64,000 nucleotides of DNA from contig OY776120.1 in NCBI GenBank assembly GCA_963675135.1, positions 55,920,063 through 55,984,062 on the forward strand, in the 5' to 3' direction. This stretch comes from Galeopsis tetrahit (taxonomy: Eukaryota; Streptophyta; Magnoliopsida; Lamiales; Lamiaceae). The stretch's first letter is position 1. The number at the start of each line of letters is the position of its first letter. Below are positions 23,474 to 36,700 of this stretch, one piece after another. The translations under genes and the position numbers were made by a program. A model generated the notes under the pieces. It was not told where the DNA came from. It saw only the letters and a list, made by a program, of their open reading frames with translations, and searched no databases.

Positions 23474-25197
23474 TGTTAGTCCTGAAAGGAGTATATAACA
23501 AGTGTATGGGGGGTATGGGGGGGGGAATACACTTGTATGCAAATTCTTTTTCAAACTTAACCAAATGTACTTCAGCAAGGTTGTCCTGGACAACTCTTCT
23601 GATGTGTTTAACTCTTCCAAGATAACCAAGCTACTAAGTACTATTGAGTACCTAGTTGAAGGACTATCTAAGTGAGTTATATGTGCGGAATTAGTGGTTG
23701 GCCCTTTAGTTTAAACTCCTTTAAATCTGAAATCACTTTAGTCAAACAGTCTAGTTTTCACGAAACTTGTCCAAATCTGTTTTGCACAGTTTATGAAATG
23801 TATCTTTGAAAGTCCAGTTTTATGTGCAGTGTTGAATGTATGTAAAGTACTATGAATGTAAATCAACACAATGGTTTATAGTGGTTCAGAGACTCAAGCT
23901 CCTACATCCACTTTCCCTGATTTAACAAGATAATTCCTTCACTCTTGGAATTAACTTGTTTTATAGTGCCAAGGTGCACTTGATCAAGAACACCACTCCT
24001 TGGTGAATTGATCCCTAGGATGTCTAGAGTCCTAGTACCCTCTTCTCAACTCAGAACTGAACTGTTCTTCTCTCAACAGTCAGCTCCTACCACCTCTACT
24101 TCTACAACCTTCTCACTTTCTCAATTGAAAGAGGTAAGGGTTGAAGTAAGGTTCCAACTAATGAGATATCCTTTACAATGAAGGTCAGTGTATAAGGATA
24201 GGATATCTCTCTAAGCTTTGTATGAATTATACAATGAGGTACAACTTAGAATGAAGTGTATGAAGACTAAGATAGTCTCTTTGAAAGCTTGAAAGCACTT
24301 TGACTTGTAGGATAGTTGGATTGGTAGTTGGTTCTTCAAATGGTCTTCACACTTCTGTATTTATAGACAAATTTGAGAATTTGCCCGTTGGAGAGGCAGT
24401 CCCAAATTGCTATAAATGTCTTCCTTGAGTTCTTCAAAACTGGAAGACAGATTCTGATAGTGACATGTCCTTGTTTTGGGAAATAAATGGTTGTAACAAC
24501 TTTGTCTTCATTCTGTGCCTTTTTCCCAATGTCTGACTTCAAGACTCACTTGGTCAAACATGGACATCTCTTCTTATCAACATTCATGAGATAAGGACAA
24601 CATTCCTTATCACTTGGACAACTCTGCTTATCAGATTCAGCAGAGTTCACTCATCAGCAATGTTGGCTCTTTAGCTCTAAAGATGAATTGGCTCTTTCTC
24701 TTTCCACTTCTTCTTTGAGTTGTCATTTAAGCATACATGACTTGGAAAGATGGACTTGATCTCTTCAGCATGGTTGTCTTGTTGACAAATTCCAGTTCAA
24801 GTGTTCTGAGACAACTCTTCTGAAATATTTTATGGAAAACTCTTCTGAGCTTTGTAAGATGTAGTAGATTGATGTTTTGATGATGCATCTTAACTCATGT
24901 TGGCATTCACTAGGTTGCCTTTTGACTGATTCCACTTGATCATCATACTTGTCCTTCAGCAGACTTAAGGTCATTCCAGAACTTGAGCCTTGAGGGGACT
25001 TGATCTCAATTATCTTGTAAGCATGTGTTCCCCCTCAACTATTGCATATATTCTTATAAGAGCTGCCTAACACATCAGCTTCTCAACTAGCCTTATACTA
25101 TAAGTTCTAACATCCTTAGAACATAATCAACTATGATTAGGCATGTCTCAGGGGGTTTTGGTATTAAATCAAAACACTTCTCATTTTATTCCCAACA
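23474..25197 (-). mobile_element. Solo LTR of family E (E1)
   Basis: The 1,724-bp element starts TGTTAGTCC and ends TTCCCAACA on the plus strand, with the 5-bp target duplication CCTTG at 23469-23473 and 25198-25202. Read on the minus strand it starts TGTTGGGAATAAAATG and ends in GGACTAACA, like the A and C LTRs, so it is minus-oriented. It has no internal region, so the full element was lost by recombination between its LTRs. Confidence 0.9.
24358..24392 (-). promoter_or_regulatory. E1 LTR core promoter: MSA-like motif and TATA box
   Basis: On the minus strand TCCAACGGGCA (24382-24392) lies 15 bp upstream of CTATAAATA (24358-24366). The first part fits the MSA consensus; the G after AACGG does not. 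E2 has the same pair. Confidence 0.5.
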
Positions 25198-26165
25198 CCT
25201 TGGATGAGCAAAGTAGAACCTTGGCATCAGTAGAGATGAGGCTGACTGGCTCTGAAGAAGTGGTGTTACCTAGCAGTGAAGCTAGGATCAGTGGAGTAGA
25301 ATCTGGTTTGCAAACCATCTCCACTGAAGTTCAGAAAGCTAAGGAAAGCATGGAGTCTTTCACCAAGGAGGTCAGAATAGATCAAAAGCTGCTGATGGAC
25401 AATCACAACAAAAATGTAAAGGCCTTGAAGCTGGTTGTCAAGCAAGCATTGGGCAAGAAGAGTGCCCTTCAGAAGAAGAGAGCAGAGGAAATGAGGCTAG
25501 CAATGGTGAAAGCAGCCTCAGAGAAGTTTACTCAGGAGGCGATGGCCAAGATTGTTGAATCTGCAGTGGCCAACCTCACTGATTTCCTAAAGGCAAGCCT
25601 TGATGCATCCCTCAAAACAACCATGAAGCAGGTTGTGGAGCAGAAAATGAAGCATGTTCTTGCTTTTCTAAGCTTGATCAGTGACATAATGCAGAACATA
25701 CATGATGAGAATGTATATCTACTTGATGAGATGAAATCACTGAACCTGGCACAGTCCCTGATGGCATCCACTATGAGTGAGCTCAAGCCCCAGTGCTTTG
25801 ATGAAGCCAAAAAGGGGGAAAGAGAGAGAGCAGGGGCAAAAGGTGCCTTGACTATTGGAGAAGGAAGCAAGTGTAAGGAAAAGGTGCCATAATCCAAGGG
25901 AAAAGAGAAAGCAGTCCTGAATTTGGAAGATTTAGATCAAGAAGAGCAGCTAGCAATAGCTCTAAAGAACTCAATGGCATCTAATCAGGAAGAAGGTGCA
26001 ATACTTCAGCAAAGGCTCGGAGGAGAAGTATCAGGACTGGATAAGTCCACTGAAGGTGTCCAGATTATAGGGCAAATCAAGAAGGCTAAGGGAAAGAAGA
26101 GAAAAGTTGATACATTCACTAACTTTCCTAACATCTTGGATCTACCTACTGAGTTCAGAGTAGAA

Positions 26166-29100
26166 GAAGTGCCTACTTCATCCAGCTCTTCTAGATTCAG
26201 CTCTGCTGGTTCTTTGCCTTTATCTTCAACAGCCTTTTCCTTGCCCTTGTCTGAACCTCCAATTACCGAGGCACCTTTGGCCCTTGCTCTTTCTCTTTCC
26301 CCCTTTTTGGCAGCATCAAAATACTGAGGTTTGAGCTCACTCATTGTAGTTGCCATCAGGGATTGGGCTTGGTTCAGGGATTTCATCTCTTCTAGCAAGT
26401 ATACATTTTCATCATGTATATCTTGCATCCTGTCACTACTCAGGCTAAGAAAAGCTAGAAAAGTCTTCATCTTTTGTTGCACAACCTCTTCCATGGTTGC
26501 TTTCAGAGATGCATCCAATTGGGCCTTTAAGAGCTCAGTGAGGTATGCCACTGCTCCTTCAGCAATGTTGGCCATTACTTCTTGTGAAAACTTTTCAGAT
26601 GCAGCCTTCACCATTGCTAGCCTTTGTTCCTCTGCTCTTTTCTTTTGTAATGCAGTCTTCTTTCCAAGAGCTTGCTTAACCACCAACTTGATAGCCTTGA
26701 CATTCTTGTTGTGGTTGTCTCTAAGTAGTTTCTTCTCTTTCTTTACCTCCTTTGAGATAGACTCCACGATCTTCTTGGCTTTCTCAACTTCAGTGGAAAT
26801 GGTTTGCATACCAGACTCCACTCCACTGATTCTTGCTTCCAATGTAGGTAGCACTACATCTTCAGAGCCAGTTAGTCTCATCTCCACAGATGCTAAAGTT
26901 CTTCCTTGCTCATCCAGTGCTCCAGAGGTTTCAGCATGAGCAGATTGAACCTGATGAGCTAAGGAATCCAACTTAGCAGTTTGCATTCCAAGTAAGGCTT
27001 GTGCTGAACCAAAATCAACTTGGATTGGAGCATCACTCAAGAAGTCATCTGCAAAAATTTGATCCAAAGAAAAACCTACAATGTTAGATAAATCAAATAA
27101 GCACTCATCACCCTCATCATTTTTTACATAAGACTCTGATACATCAGCAGTCTTCTTCTCATTTTCAACTATTTGTTTTCTCCCATCAATTAAGATGTCC
27201 TCACTCAAAGGATCAGGCCTCCTCTCATCAAGGGATTCTTGAAGTTCAGATTTGACTTCAAGAATAGCCTGTCCTTCCTTGCTTATACCACCCTCTATTT
27301 GTGGTACACTCACAATCTGAGTAATCACTACCTCTCTATCATCCACAACACCCTCTGGTTTTTCAACTAGGTTCTCCTTTTCAACTCCTTCCTTTAAACC
27401 TGCATCAACTCCACCTTCAACAAGGTTCAGAGATGGCAGTTGTGGGGAGATCACAGTGCTTCTATCAGCAGCCACTGAGTCATCCTGAATGATTAAGGGC
27501 TGATCAGTGTCCAACTCTCCTGACACTGAATAGGCCTTAACCAAACTAGCCTCTAAAATAGGAACCTCAACATCTTTAGGCTGTGCCTCAGGTTTAGAAG
27601 AAACTTCATTAGCAGATGAATCTTTGGCTGTGTCACCATCCTTGGTCAACACCTTTGAGGATACAGAGCCTTTCCTATGGTAGGTTACAAGAGGGTTAGA
27701 AAATCTTGAGGGTTCAGAAGGGTTGTGCTTGGAAGGTCCAGGGAGATTAGGTTTTGAGGGATTTGAGGGAGCATTAGGAGAATAATCATCATTGGAGCTG
27801 CTATCAGGGTGGCTTATTCCCTTAGCAATTCTCTCCTTTTCTTCATCAATCTTTACTGCTACTAATTTGGCAAAAACATCCTCATCAGTGAGGAATCTTG
27901 TCTTGAGTACACCAGCAAAGTGTAGCAGTCTACTCTCCTCCACTTGCCACCAATTTGCAGCCTTATCTTGGATGACTTGAGAGATCTCCATCATTGTTTT
28001 GTCCTTGACATCTACTAGCATTCTCAAGTCATGGAACATCTTCTGAATTCTAGGAAATTCAGCAAGCTGTGGGTACAAGCTATCCACAGTAGCTCTAGCT
28101 CCACCTCTGAGCATACTTTCATAAGTATACTCCTCCTCATTCTCACTTGATTGAGAACTTTGGGCTATAGGGGAGTTGGCTCTGGTTTCATTGATTGCAG
28201 CTTCAGGAAGGTTGAGTTCAGGAGGGTTGGCTTCAGAAGGGTTGAGGTCAATAGAAGGTACTTTAGTTGCTTTAGGGAGCAATGAATCTGAAGGGGCTTT
28301 GCTCAGGGGGTTGGCTCATGAAGTGTTGTTTCTAAGAGTTTGGAATAATAGAGCATAGATGAGTCAAGAGGAGACAGGAGTCTTGTCTCATCTACTGTTA
28401 AATTAGCTAGCACATCAATGCCACTTCTTTGCACACTCCCTTAAGGAGAATATCTCTTAGTAAGATTGACAGGGGTGATAGGTTGGTTAAAAGGGGTAAC
28501 ATGGGTTTAAGGGAGTTGGGTTCAGGGTTTTGGGTTTCAGGAAGGTTAGCTTCTAAGGGTTGGTCTTCAGGGACTTTGGACTCTGGGGTTCCAGAACCAG
28601 AAGAATTGGTTCTAGACTTGGATTTGGTCCTGCTTTCTGCCCTGCTCTCCCTTAGAGCTAATTGAAGAACCCTTTCTTCTTGAAGTTCCAGCACCTTCTC
28701 AGTGGGCTTGGCTCTCCTCTTGCTTGCCCTGCTGCTTCCACTCCCTTCTTATTTTTCCTTCTCAGGGACAACTTTCCTGGGCCTTTTATCACCCTTTTTC
28801 TTCTGCATTGTCTCATTATACTTCAGCCTCAACTCTTCTGAGTGGTCAGAAGGCATATTCACTCCCTCTTCTGCCACTTCATCAACTTCAATTGAAGCTC
28901 CTGAGGCTTCTTCTGATAGTACTTGAGACATCTTCTTTGTTTTGACAGCCCTGGCATTTGTTCTTTTCTTCATTGTGGGCTTTTCTTCAACCTCTTCAGC
29001 AGGTTTGGCCAAGAGCATCCTCCTTTGTTCAGTTTTCTTGCTGGGCTTTCTGAACAATATCTTCTGAGCAGGGAGGGGTTTTGCAAAGGTTTGCATCTCA

Positions 29101-29876
29101 GTGTAGTGAGCAAACTTCTCAATCAGCAAGCTTGCCCTTGTGCAGTATTTGAGCTTGCCCTCCAATACAACCTTCTGAGATTTTACCTTAAACTTAGACT
29201 TTTCCTTCATCACCTCAGACAGGATGAAGGTCCTCCAATCGAACTTGATGCCCTTATTCTTGGAGCACTCACTTGCATCAATTACTGCAGCCATGATTCT
29301 TATTCTTGGAGCACTCACTTGCTCCAAACTGCCAGTATTGCTCAAAAGACTTTTTGCAACAACCTCAAACAGATTGAGGAACGTAGGCTTGAGGGTCCTC
29401 TTATGTTGTGTATCTGAGATTGGTCCTGGAACAAGGAGCCAATCTTGAGCAATCTCCTGCTCATGGCCATTGCCATAAGATTCTAGATTTCTTCCTTCAG
29501 AAGGTAATCCAAAGGCAGCATCTACATCTTCTTGAGAGAATTTCACTCTGTGAAATCTCTCCTCCTCTTCTTCTTCAGCCCTGTAGGAGAGTCTTGTGGT
29601 GACCTCACCATCTTCAGGCTTTCCTCTCCACTTTAGGAAGGCAAAGAATTCAGCCATGAATGATTCCAGGCAAGAGTCTGGCTTTTTTTGCATAAACTTC
29701 TGAAGACTTGGCCTTCTCAACCATCTCAAGGTTGGAGTAACCTCTTGTTCATCACACTCAAAAGATAGAATGGGCTCAAAGATAAGGTTGTTTTTGTGGC
29801 TCAGATAGCCAAAATCAAGGTCTAAATCCTTGTTTGTGAAGTCTACAACCATTTCAGGTCTGATTTTAATAGCCAT
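26166..29876 (-). pseudogene. B2 third ORF, broken
   Basis: It starts at the ATG at 29876 and reads leftward. The first 375 codons are open (to 28749). A stop there and further breaks near 28440 and 28310 follow, then a 700-codon open stretch from 28282. N-terminal motifs are A-E-F-F-A-F-L and F-G-L-P-S-E-G. The middle is low-complexity Pro/Glu/Asn. The C-terminal half is alpha-helical and Lys/Glu-rich with likely coiled coils. The open frame continues to 26006, but from about 26165 it is antisense to B1. The length is about 1,235 codons, close to the other third ORFs. It is better preserved than B1. No envelope-like features are seen. Confidence 0.75.
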
Positions 29877-30538
29877 TAGGACACAGTAAGGTTTTTGAGA
29901 GAATTTTTTGAAGGTTTGAGAACTAGGGTTTCAAGAGTGTTTGAATGCGTGGGGAAGAAATGAAATGTTGTAATGCTTCTTAAGACTTGTGAATATTCCA
30001 AAAGGAATGTATGTCAATGAGTAGGTGAGTCTTAAGGTAATTCAACTGTTTGCAAATGAGGAAATCCAATTTGGACGGCCAAGATGAAGTTCAGGGGAGT
30101 TGGCCAGTTTTGATCCAACGGTCAAAAATCAATGAAACAGTGAAGAACTGTTTTATTCAAAATGTGGGATGAGTTTTAATGTTGTTTAAGGCTGGGGGGT
30201 TATCAAGGTAGATCATGTCCCAAATGGTTTAATGCAAACAAGAGTTAAATCTTGGCATTTAATGCATTGAAAGCGACTTTTTGGGTAGGGGACAAATTGA
30301 ATCCTTCAAAAGGTGATATCTTGAAAAGGAATGAGACAGATTTTGAAATAGGCAATGATTACCCAAAATAGGTGCTTATCAAACCTAGATTTGGTTTGAT
30401 AGCCAAGACAACTTATCTGACCCTACATGGACAAGTGTCCTGAAGATTTGAGGTCATCTCTACTGAGTTTCAGTAGACTTGACCAAGTCTGCTGAACTTT
30501 GATTTCAGTTCCCCCTTGATTAATAAACTCCTTTGGAC
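29877..30538 (-). promoter_or_regulatory. B2 spacer between RNase H and third ORF
   Basis: This is the minus-strand counterpart of 19394-20070. AAGGGGGAA (minus) is at 30509-30517. The plus-strand word TCCAACGGTCA at 30114-30124 is a perfect MSA motif in the same relative orientation as in B1. No gene is seen. Confidence 0.5.
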
Positions 30539-31164
30539 TTATTTGTCCAACTTCCCTGGATCAAGTAGACCCAACTCTGCTGATAGTTCCAGAAACCTTG
30601 CCTCTGCAAGTGGTTTTGTCAATATATCAGCTTTTTGATGATCTATGTTGATTTTCACCAATTTGATATCCTTCTTCTCCACATGGTCTCTAATGAAGTG
30701 ATGCTTGATGTCCACATGCTTGCATCTGGTGTGCAATACAGGATTCTGTGATATTGCAATAGCACTGTAGTTGTCACAGAAGATTGGCACTTCAGTAGAG
30801 TTGACATTGTAGTCTCTTAATTGTTGTCTCAACCAAAGAATCTGAGCACAACAACTTCCAGCAGCAACATATTCAGCTTCAGTGGTGGAGGTTGCCACTG
30901 TGTTCTATTTCTTAGAGAACCAAGATTTGAGCTTGTTCCCTAAGAATTGACAAGTCCCTGAAGTGGACTTTCTGTCAATTCTACATCCTCCATAGTCAGC
31001 ATCTGAGTAGCCCGTGAGTTCAATGTTGCCATCAGTAGGGTACCAAAGGCCTAAATTTTTAGTGCCTTTGAGATACCTTAAGATCCTCTTAGCAGCCTCT
31101 AGATGGTTTTTCTTAGGATTTCCTTGAAACCTTGCACACATACCTACTGCAAAGGTGATGTTAG
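30539..31164 (-). pseudogene. B2 RNase H and last part of RT
   Basis: The reading goes from the end of RT (C-A-R-F-Q) through RNase H with S-D-A-D-Y-G-G, T-E-A-E-Y and F-C-D-N motifs to a stop at 30539. A TAG at 30905-30907 splits it. Homology to B1 stops at about 31164, where a family E fragment begins. B1 has the same segment at about 18770-19393. Confidence 0.85.
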
Positions 31165-31371
31165 AGACTCAAGCTCCTACATCCACTTTCCCTGATTTAA
31201 CAGGATAATTCCTTCACTCTTGGAATTAACTTGTTTTATAGTGCCATGTTGCACTTGATCAAGAACACCACTCCTTTGTGAATTGATCCTTAGGATGTCT
31301 AGAGTCCTAGTACCCTCTTCTCAACTCAGAACTAAACTGTTCTTCTCTCAACAGTCAGCTCCTACCACTTC
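31165..31371 (-). repeat. Internal fragment of family E LTR
   Basis: About 207 bp match 23886-24095 of E1 and 59681-59887 of E2. Neither LTR end is present. It joins B2 RT on the left and A2 gag on the right without target duplications, so it is a rearrangement fragment rather than an insertion. Confidence 0.8.
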
Positions 31372-33745
31372 TGTGGTCAGTGATCACAGAAGGCCCAATC
31401 ACAATCATGGCGGTCAACACTGCAAATGGCGATCCAGAGATCCCAGTTGGAGAACTCGCCCCCAAACCCATGAAAGACCTCACTCCCGAAGAGATGAAGC
31501 AGTCTAACCCTGACAACATTACTCAAGATTACATCATGCAAACTCTCCCTAATGAGTACATTGCAAAAGTACTCGACTGTGAGACGACTAAAGAAATGTG
31601 GGATGCCTTGGCACTCCTTTGTGAAGGAACGAAGTTGATTAAAGAGAGCAAACTATCAACAGCTGTCAAGAAGTTTGAACACTTCAAGATGCAACCAGAA
31701 GAGTCTATTGATCAACTGGACAATAGATTTACCAAGATTATCAAAGAGATTGAATCTCTAGGAAAGAAATATACAAACAGAGAGAAAAACTTGAAAATCT
31801 TGGACTTTCTAACCAAGAAGTGGAAACTCAAGAAGACCATCCTCAAGGATACTCAAGACATAAAAAATTGGACAACTCAGACCTTATTTCAAAATCTCAA
31901 AGCCCACGAGTATGATCTTGAAAGAGAAGAAAATTCATAAAATGATGAGACACCTGCAAATCCTTCTACCTCCAAGATTGTAGCTTTCAAGGCAGCAACT
32001 AATATAAAAGCTGCTAGCACCTCATCTAGCAAGACCCCTTTGAATACAGATGACTTAGAAGGATCAGACATGAGTCTAAAAGAGCAGATGGCTCTCATGA
32101 TCAAGAGATTTGAAAAGATGAACACCCTAAACAGCAAATATAGGAAATTCTACATGAATTACAGAGATAAAAGAACCGGTTCATCCTCTAGAGAAACAAG
32201 AGAGAGAACTCCAGAAAGGTATCCTAGGAAGGATATGGAATCATCTGACAGCCGAAGTTATAGAAGAAGAGATGCCACCCCTCCAAGAAGAAGCACTCCA
32301 AATCAGAAACCTGGATCATGCTTCAACTGTAACAAACCAGGACATTATGTCTATGAATGTCCAGACCTAAATCCAGAAGACAAAGAAGAAAGAAAATCAA
32401 GGAGAGACAGGAGGAATTCAAACAGACATGCAATGGTGACTGAAGAATCTGAATATCAAAGTGATGATCTTCCTTCATCACCAGACTGTGAACTCTTCTT
32501 AAATGATTCAGATGATTTAGCTATGATGGCCATAGGTGTAAACGAGGTAAACTCCTGTACATCAACTTTTCACTTACCTGTTTCTTCACACACAGATGAG
32601 GTAAACTCATATACATCAATTTGAGAACACCTATTACCAATCCTTGGAAGAAGTAAAAGGTGATCTTGATATTGTTACAAGAGCCTTCATAGAAGTAGAG
32701 GAAGAAAACAAGGATTTAAGGAAAGAAATCACAAGGTTGAAAAAGGCTAAGTTCGAAAGCACCCCTGAGCTATTAAAAATGAATGAACGATTAACACAAG
32801 AGCTTGAACTTCTTAAAGAAGAACACACTATCCTTAATCGAACTTATGAGGGGATGCTTAGAACACAAGCCAAAGATGCCTATGATTTACGAACTTTACA
32901 ATCCAAGTTTGATGATCTTGTCCATAAACATGAGCTCTTAGAAAAGGAGAAGAATGGCCTAGATCTAAAGATATCAGAGTTCAATAGAGCCTCGACAACT
33001 ATAGAACACATCTCTGAATATTACAGAACAAATGCCAACAAGATGGGTATTGGTTTTGAATCAACCACATCAGAATTCTCTCCAGCTGAGTGTTGTGAAC
33101 CTAATAAATCTACAACAAAGTTTTTGAGAAAGGTGAGTGCTCTAAACACAGTGATCCGAAAGTGAATAAAAAGACATCTGTACAAAGACAACCTAAAGTT
33201 AACTATCTCATAGCCAGGAATGGTAAGAGACCAGCTAACTCTGGGCCAGTCCATTTAAGGCAACCTCAGTTAAATGCTAAGAGGTTAAATGCCTCAAAAC
33301 ATGTACAGAGGAATAGAAAACAACCTGGACCATCTCGCTTGAGGCAGTCTCAGCTGTATGTTAATCCAGCCAAGAAGAAAAACAGATCTTCTTACAACAC
33401 ATCTGTTCTCTTTGCACCTCCCCTCTCCTATAAGATTGTGAGAACAGATGAGGATGATTCACTTACTCGAAAACGATCAGCTTATGCACCCAAGCCGAAT
33501 GTAGCTAGTCAGAAGGTCATTCTTGTACACAACTACAAGAAGAAGCCATCTGACAACCACTTAGCTGACACAACCATCAAATCTAACCAACCCAGGTGTC
33601 AGTTGGTAAGATTTGGTTTTGTGATGCTCGAGGGAGACAACTCAAATGCTCAAGATTGTTCAAAAGAGCAATGTATGCATGGGTTCCCAAGAGTACTATA
33701 ACTAACACCCAGGGACCCAAAACAAAATGGGTACCTAAAGCTTAA
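31372..33745 (+). pseudogene. gag: A2 gag, 5'-truncated and broken
   Basis: The reading begins inside the capsid region (V-I-T-E-G-P). A TAA at 31938-31940 and frameshifts near 32630, 33160 and 33600 break it. A zinc knuckle C-F-N-C-N-K-P-G-H-x4-C is at 32319-32360. A coiled-coil segment follows at 32644-33165. The C-terminal end reads W-V-P-K-A and then TAA. The missing N-terminus resembles the fragment at 44289-44470. Confidence 0.8.
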
Positions 33746-33757
33746 TCTAAAATGCAG
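33731..33757 (+). other. Gag-pol boundary cassette with in-frame stop (A2)
   Basis: The 27 nt run from GTACCTAA through TAA to ATGCAG, the same layout as at 227-253. Confidence 0.5.
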
Positions 33758-36700
33758 GAAAGAAGGGACCTATACAGGAAAGGTGGTCAAGCAGGAGAAA
33801 CTTGGTATATAGATAGCGGATGCTCAACTCATATGACTAGACCAAAACCTTGCTGACCAACTATACAGAAAAGAAAGGTCCAAAAGTTTTCTTTGGTGAT
33901 AACGCGCATGGTAACACAAAAGGATATGGCACCCTGAAAAATGGTGATATTGAGGTACATGATGCATCATATGTAGAAGGTTTGAATGTTCAATTTATTA
34001 TCAGTTTCTCATTTTTGTGACACTGGCTACTCAGTAAAATTCTCTAAAGATGAGTGTATCATAAGTGATAAACGAACAAAACAAACCCTTCTAACAGGAT
34101 CTAGAAAAGGTAGTATGTATCTTGCAAATTGGAAAAGCTGTCCTAAGGATACAAGTCTGCTTGTTTAAAGCCCCAAAGATATCAGTTGGCTATGGCACAA
34201 ACGTCTTAGTCACTTGAACTTTAAGACTTTAAACAAGCTAGCAAGGGAATCCTTAGTTGATGGGCTGCCTAATAAACTATACTGTAAAGATCAGGTATGT
34301 GATGCATGTCAACAAGGAAAGCAAACAAAGGTCTCCTTCAAAACCAAGAAGACAGCATCAACCAGCAGAGTTCTGGAACTACTTCATATGGAACTCTTTG
34401 GACCAATCACTCCAACAACTCTAACAGGAAGGCAATATACTCTTATTGTAGTAGATGACTACTCCAAGTTTACTTGGGTTATCTTTCTATACAAGAAAAG
34501 TGAAACACAGCAGAAGCTTCCTGAATTATTTAAGAGGATCCAAGTAGAAAGAGGAGAACCCATTGTGAAAATCAGAAGTGACAAAAGCACTGAATTCATT
34601 AATTCTTATATTATTGCATATTGTACTTCTAATGGTATTCAGCATGAGACAAGTGCAGCAAGAACACCACAACAGAATGGTGTAGTTGAAAGAAGAGTCT
34701 GAACACTTAAAGAAGCTGCAAGAACTCTCCTTGCTGAATTCTCAACTCCTAAGAAACTATGGGCAGAAGCCATCAACACTGCTTGTCACACCCAAAATAG
34801 GTCAGGTATTCACAAAATTCATGAGAAAACTCCATATGAACTATGGAAAGGTAGGAAACCCAGGGTATCTTACTTTCATATATTTGGTTGTAAGTGTTTC
34901 ATTCACAACAACGGGAAGAGTAAGTTGAATGCTCGATGCCAAAGCAGATGAATGGGATATTCTTGGGATATTTCTCTACTAGTAAAGCATTTAGAGTATT
35001 CAACAAACGAACCTTTCTTGTGGAAGAAACACCTCATGTTGTATTTGATGAATCTTGTGAAAAGAATGCAGTAGACACAGACTCAGCTGCAGAAAAGTTG
35101 AGGAGGCTACTGATCAAGTCTACATCAGAAGAGTTTATTGAAGTCAATGAACCCTTCTCTGAACATCCAGAGGAAGATAAACCTCATAGACCTGTCACTA
35201 GATCTCAAACTCAAGCTGAGCAAGCCGATCTGAATCAAGATGCACCAATTCCAAATGCAAGGGAGAATGATCTCTTTGACACACAAGATACAGATGATGA
35301 TCGACCAAATCAAGTCAACCCTCCTGATAACACTAGATCAGATGAGAATCTTAACTCATCTAGTGGAAATACACCTGTGAGGAATACATGGAGAAACAAC
35401 CATCCATCAAACCTCATCTTAGGAGGAGTAGACTCAGGTGTCAAGACTAGAAGACAACTGAATCAAAACCCCCAGTCCTCTATGTTTTGCTGGTGTGCCT
35501 TCTTGTTTAACATTGAACCAGCTGACATAGAAGAAGCAATGACATATAGCAATTGGATCACTGCCATGCAAGAAGAATTGAACCAATTCGAACGCAATGA
35601 AGTGTGGGAATTGGTAGATCGTCCTGAAAACCACAATGTAGTAGAACAAAGTGGGTATTCAAGAACAAAAAGGACTAAAATTATGTGATAACTAGAAATA
35701 ATGCAAGGCTAGTTGCAAAAGGATACTCACAATCTGAAGGAATTGACTACGATGAAACCTTTGCTCCAGTAGCCAGACTAGAAGATATTCGATTGTTTCT
35801 AGCTTATGCATCATTTATGGGTTTTAAGGTATACCAAATGGATGTCAAAAGCGCCTTCCTAAATGGTTTTCTAGTAGAAGAAGTGTATGTAGAACAGCCC
35901 CCAGGCTTTGAAAAAGGAGATCAAGTATATCGTCTGAAGAAGACCCTCTATGGTCTGAAGCAAGCCCCTAGAGCTTGGTATAACACATTGTCTCAATTTC
36001 TTCTTGACAGTGGATATACCAAAGGCATGGTTGATAGAACACTCTTCAGAATACAAAAAGGAGATGACATTCTAATGGTGCAAATATATGTAGATGATAT
36101 TATATTTGGATCACCCAATCAAGAGATGTGCAAGAAGTTCTCTGAACTGATGCAGGGAAAATTCGAAATGAGTATGATGGGTGAGATGAACTACTTCCTA
36201 GGACTTCAAGTCAAACAAAGTCCAGAAGGGATTTTCATTAATCAATCCAAATATACCAAGAGCCTATTAGAAAGATTCAATGCTGAACAATCCAAGACTG
36301 CAAGAATTCCAATGATGGCTTCATTCAAAATGGAACCAGATGAGTCTGGAAAAGCAGTTGATCAAGCTGAATATAGAGCACATATTGGATCTCTCTTATA
36401 TCTTACAGCGAGCAGACCAGACATAACTTTTACTGTAGGAGTATGTGCTAGATTTCAAGCTAACCCAAAGCAAAGTCATCTAGAAGCAGCAAGGAAGATT
36501 CTCAAGTACCTAAAAGGAACAATCAACTTAGGACTATGGTACCCTGCTGATGACAATCTAGAATTGAGTGATTACTCTGACTCAGACTATGGTGGATGCA
36601 GAATAGATAGGAAGTCCACTTCTGGAACCTGTCATTTTTTAGGCAACAAGCTGATTTCATGGTTCTCAAAGAAGCAAACCTCTGTTGCAACCTCCACCAC

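Larger units (their letters stand above)
13587..26165 (+). mobile_element. Element B1: Sirevirus-like Ty1/copia retrotransposon lacking both LTRs
   Basis: The order is gag, protease, integrase, RT, RNase H, third ORF. It is related to A but clearly a different family. The 5' side begins at the gag ATG right after repeat X; the 3' side runs into an inverted B copy near 26165 with no LTR. A solo LTR of family E interrupts the third ORF. The right boundary is uncertain by some tens of bases because both arms carry similar sequence. Confidence 0.8.
20071..26165 (+). pseudogene. B1 third ORF, broken and interrupted by solo LTR E1
   Basis: The ATG at 20071 matches the start of the B2 copy at 29876 (minus). 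Stops at 20170-20172 and several frameshifts break it. The N-terminal part has A-E-F-F-A-F-L and Y-G-L-P-S-E-G motifs, a counterpart of the A third ORF N-domain. The middle is Pro/Ser/Glu/Asn-rich and contains a 508-bp tandem duplication. The LTR insertion at 23474-25197 splits it at an E-A-L/D-E-Q junction that is uninterrupted in B2. The C-terminal part (25203-25890) is helical and charged, probably coiled coil. Without the insertion and the duplication its length is close to that of the A third ORF. Its function is unknown. Confidence 0.75.

Noticed and set aside
23508..23525. G runs (G6-TAT-G9; G11 at 59291) as a G-quadruplex
   Set aside because: There are only one or two runs per copy, too few for a clear intramolecular quadruplex; the length varies like a slippage tract.
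26006..28282. A 758-codon minus-strand ORF considered as a host gene
   Set aside because: Its sequence is the C-terminal part of the B third ORF, matched on the plus strand at 22000-25900, and its last part is antisense to B1.
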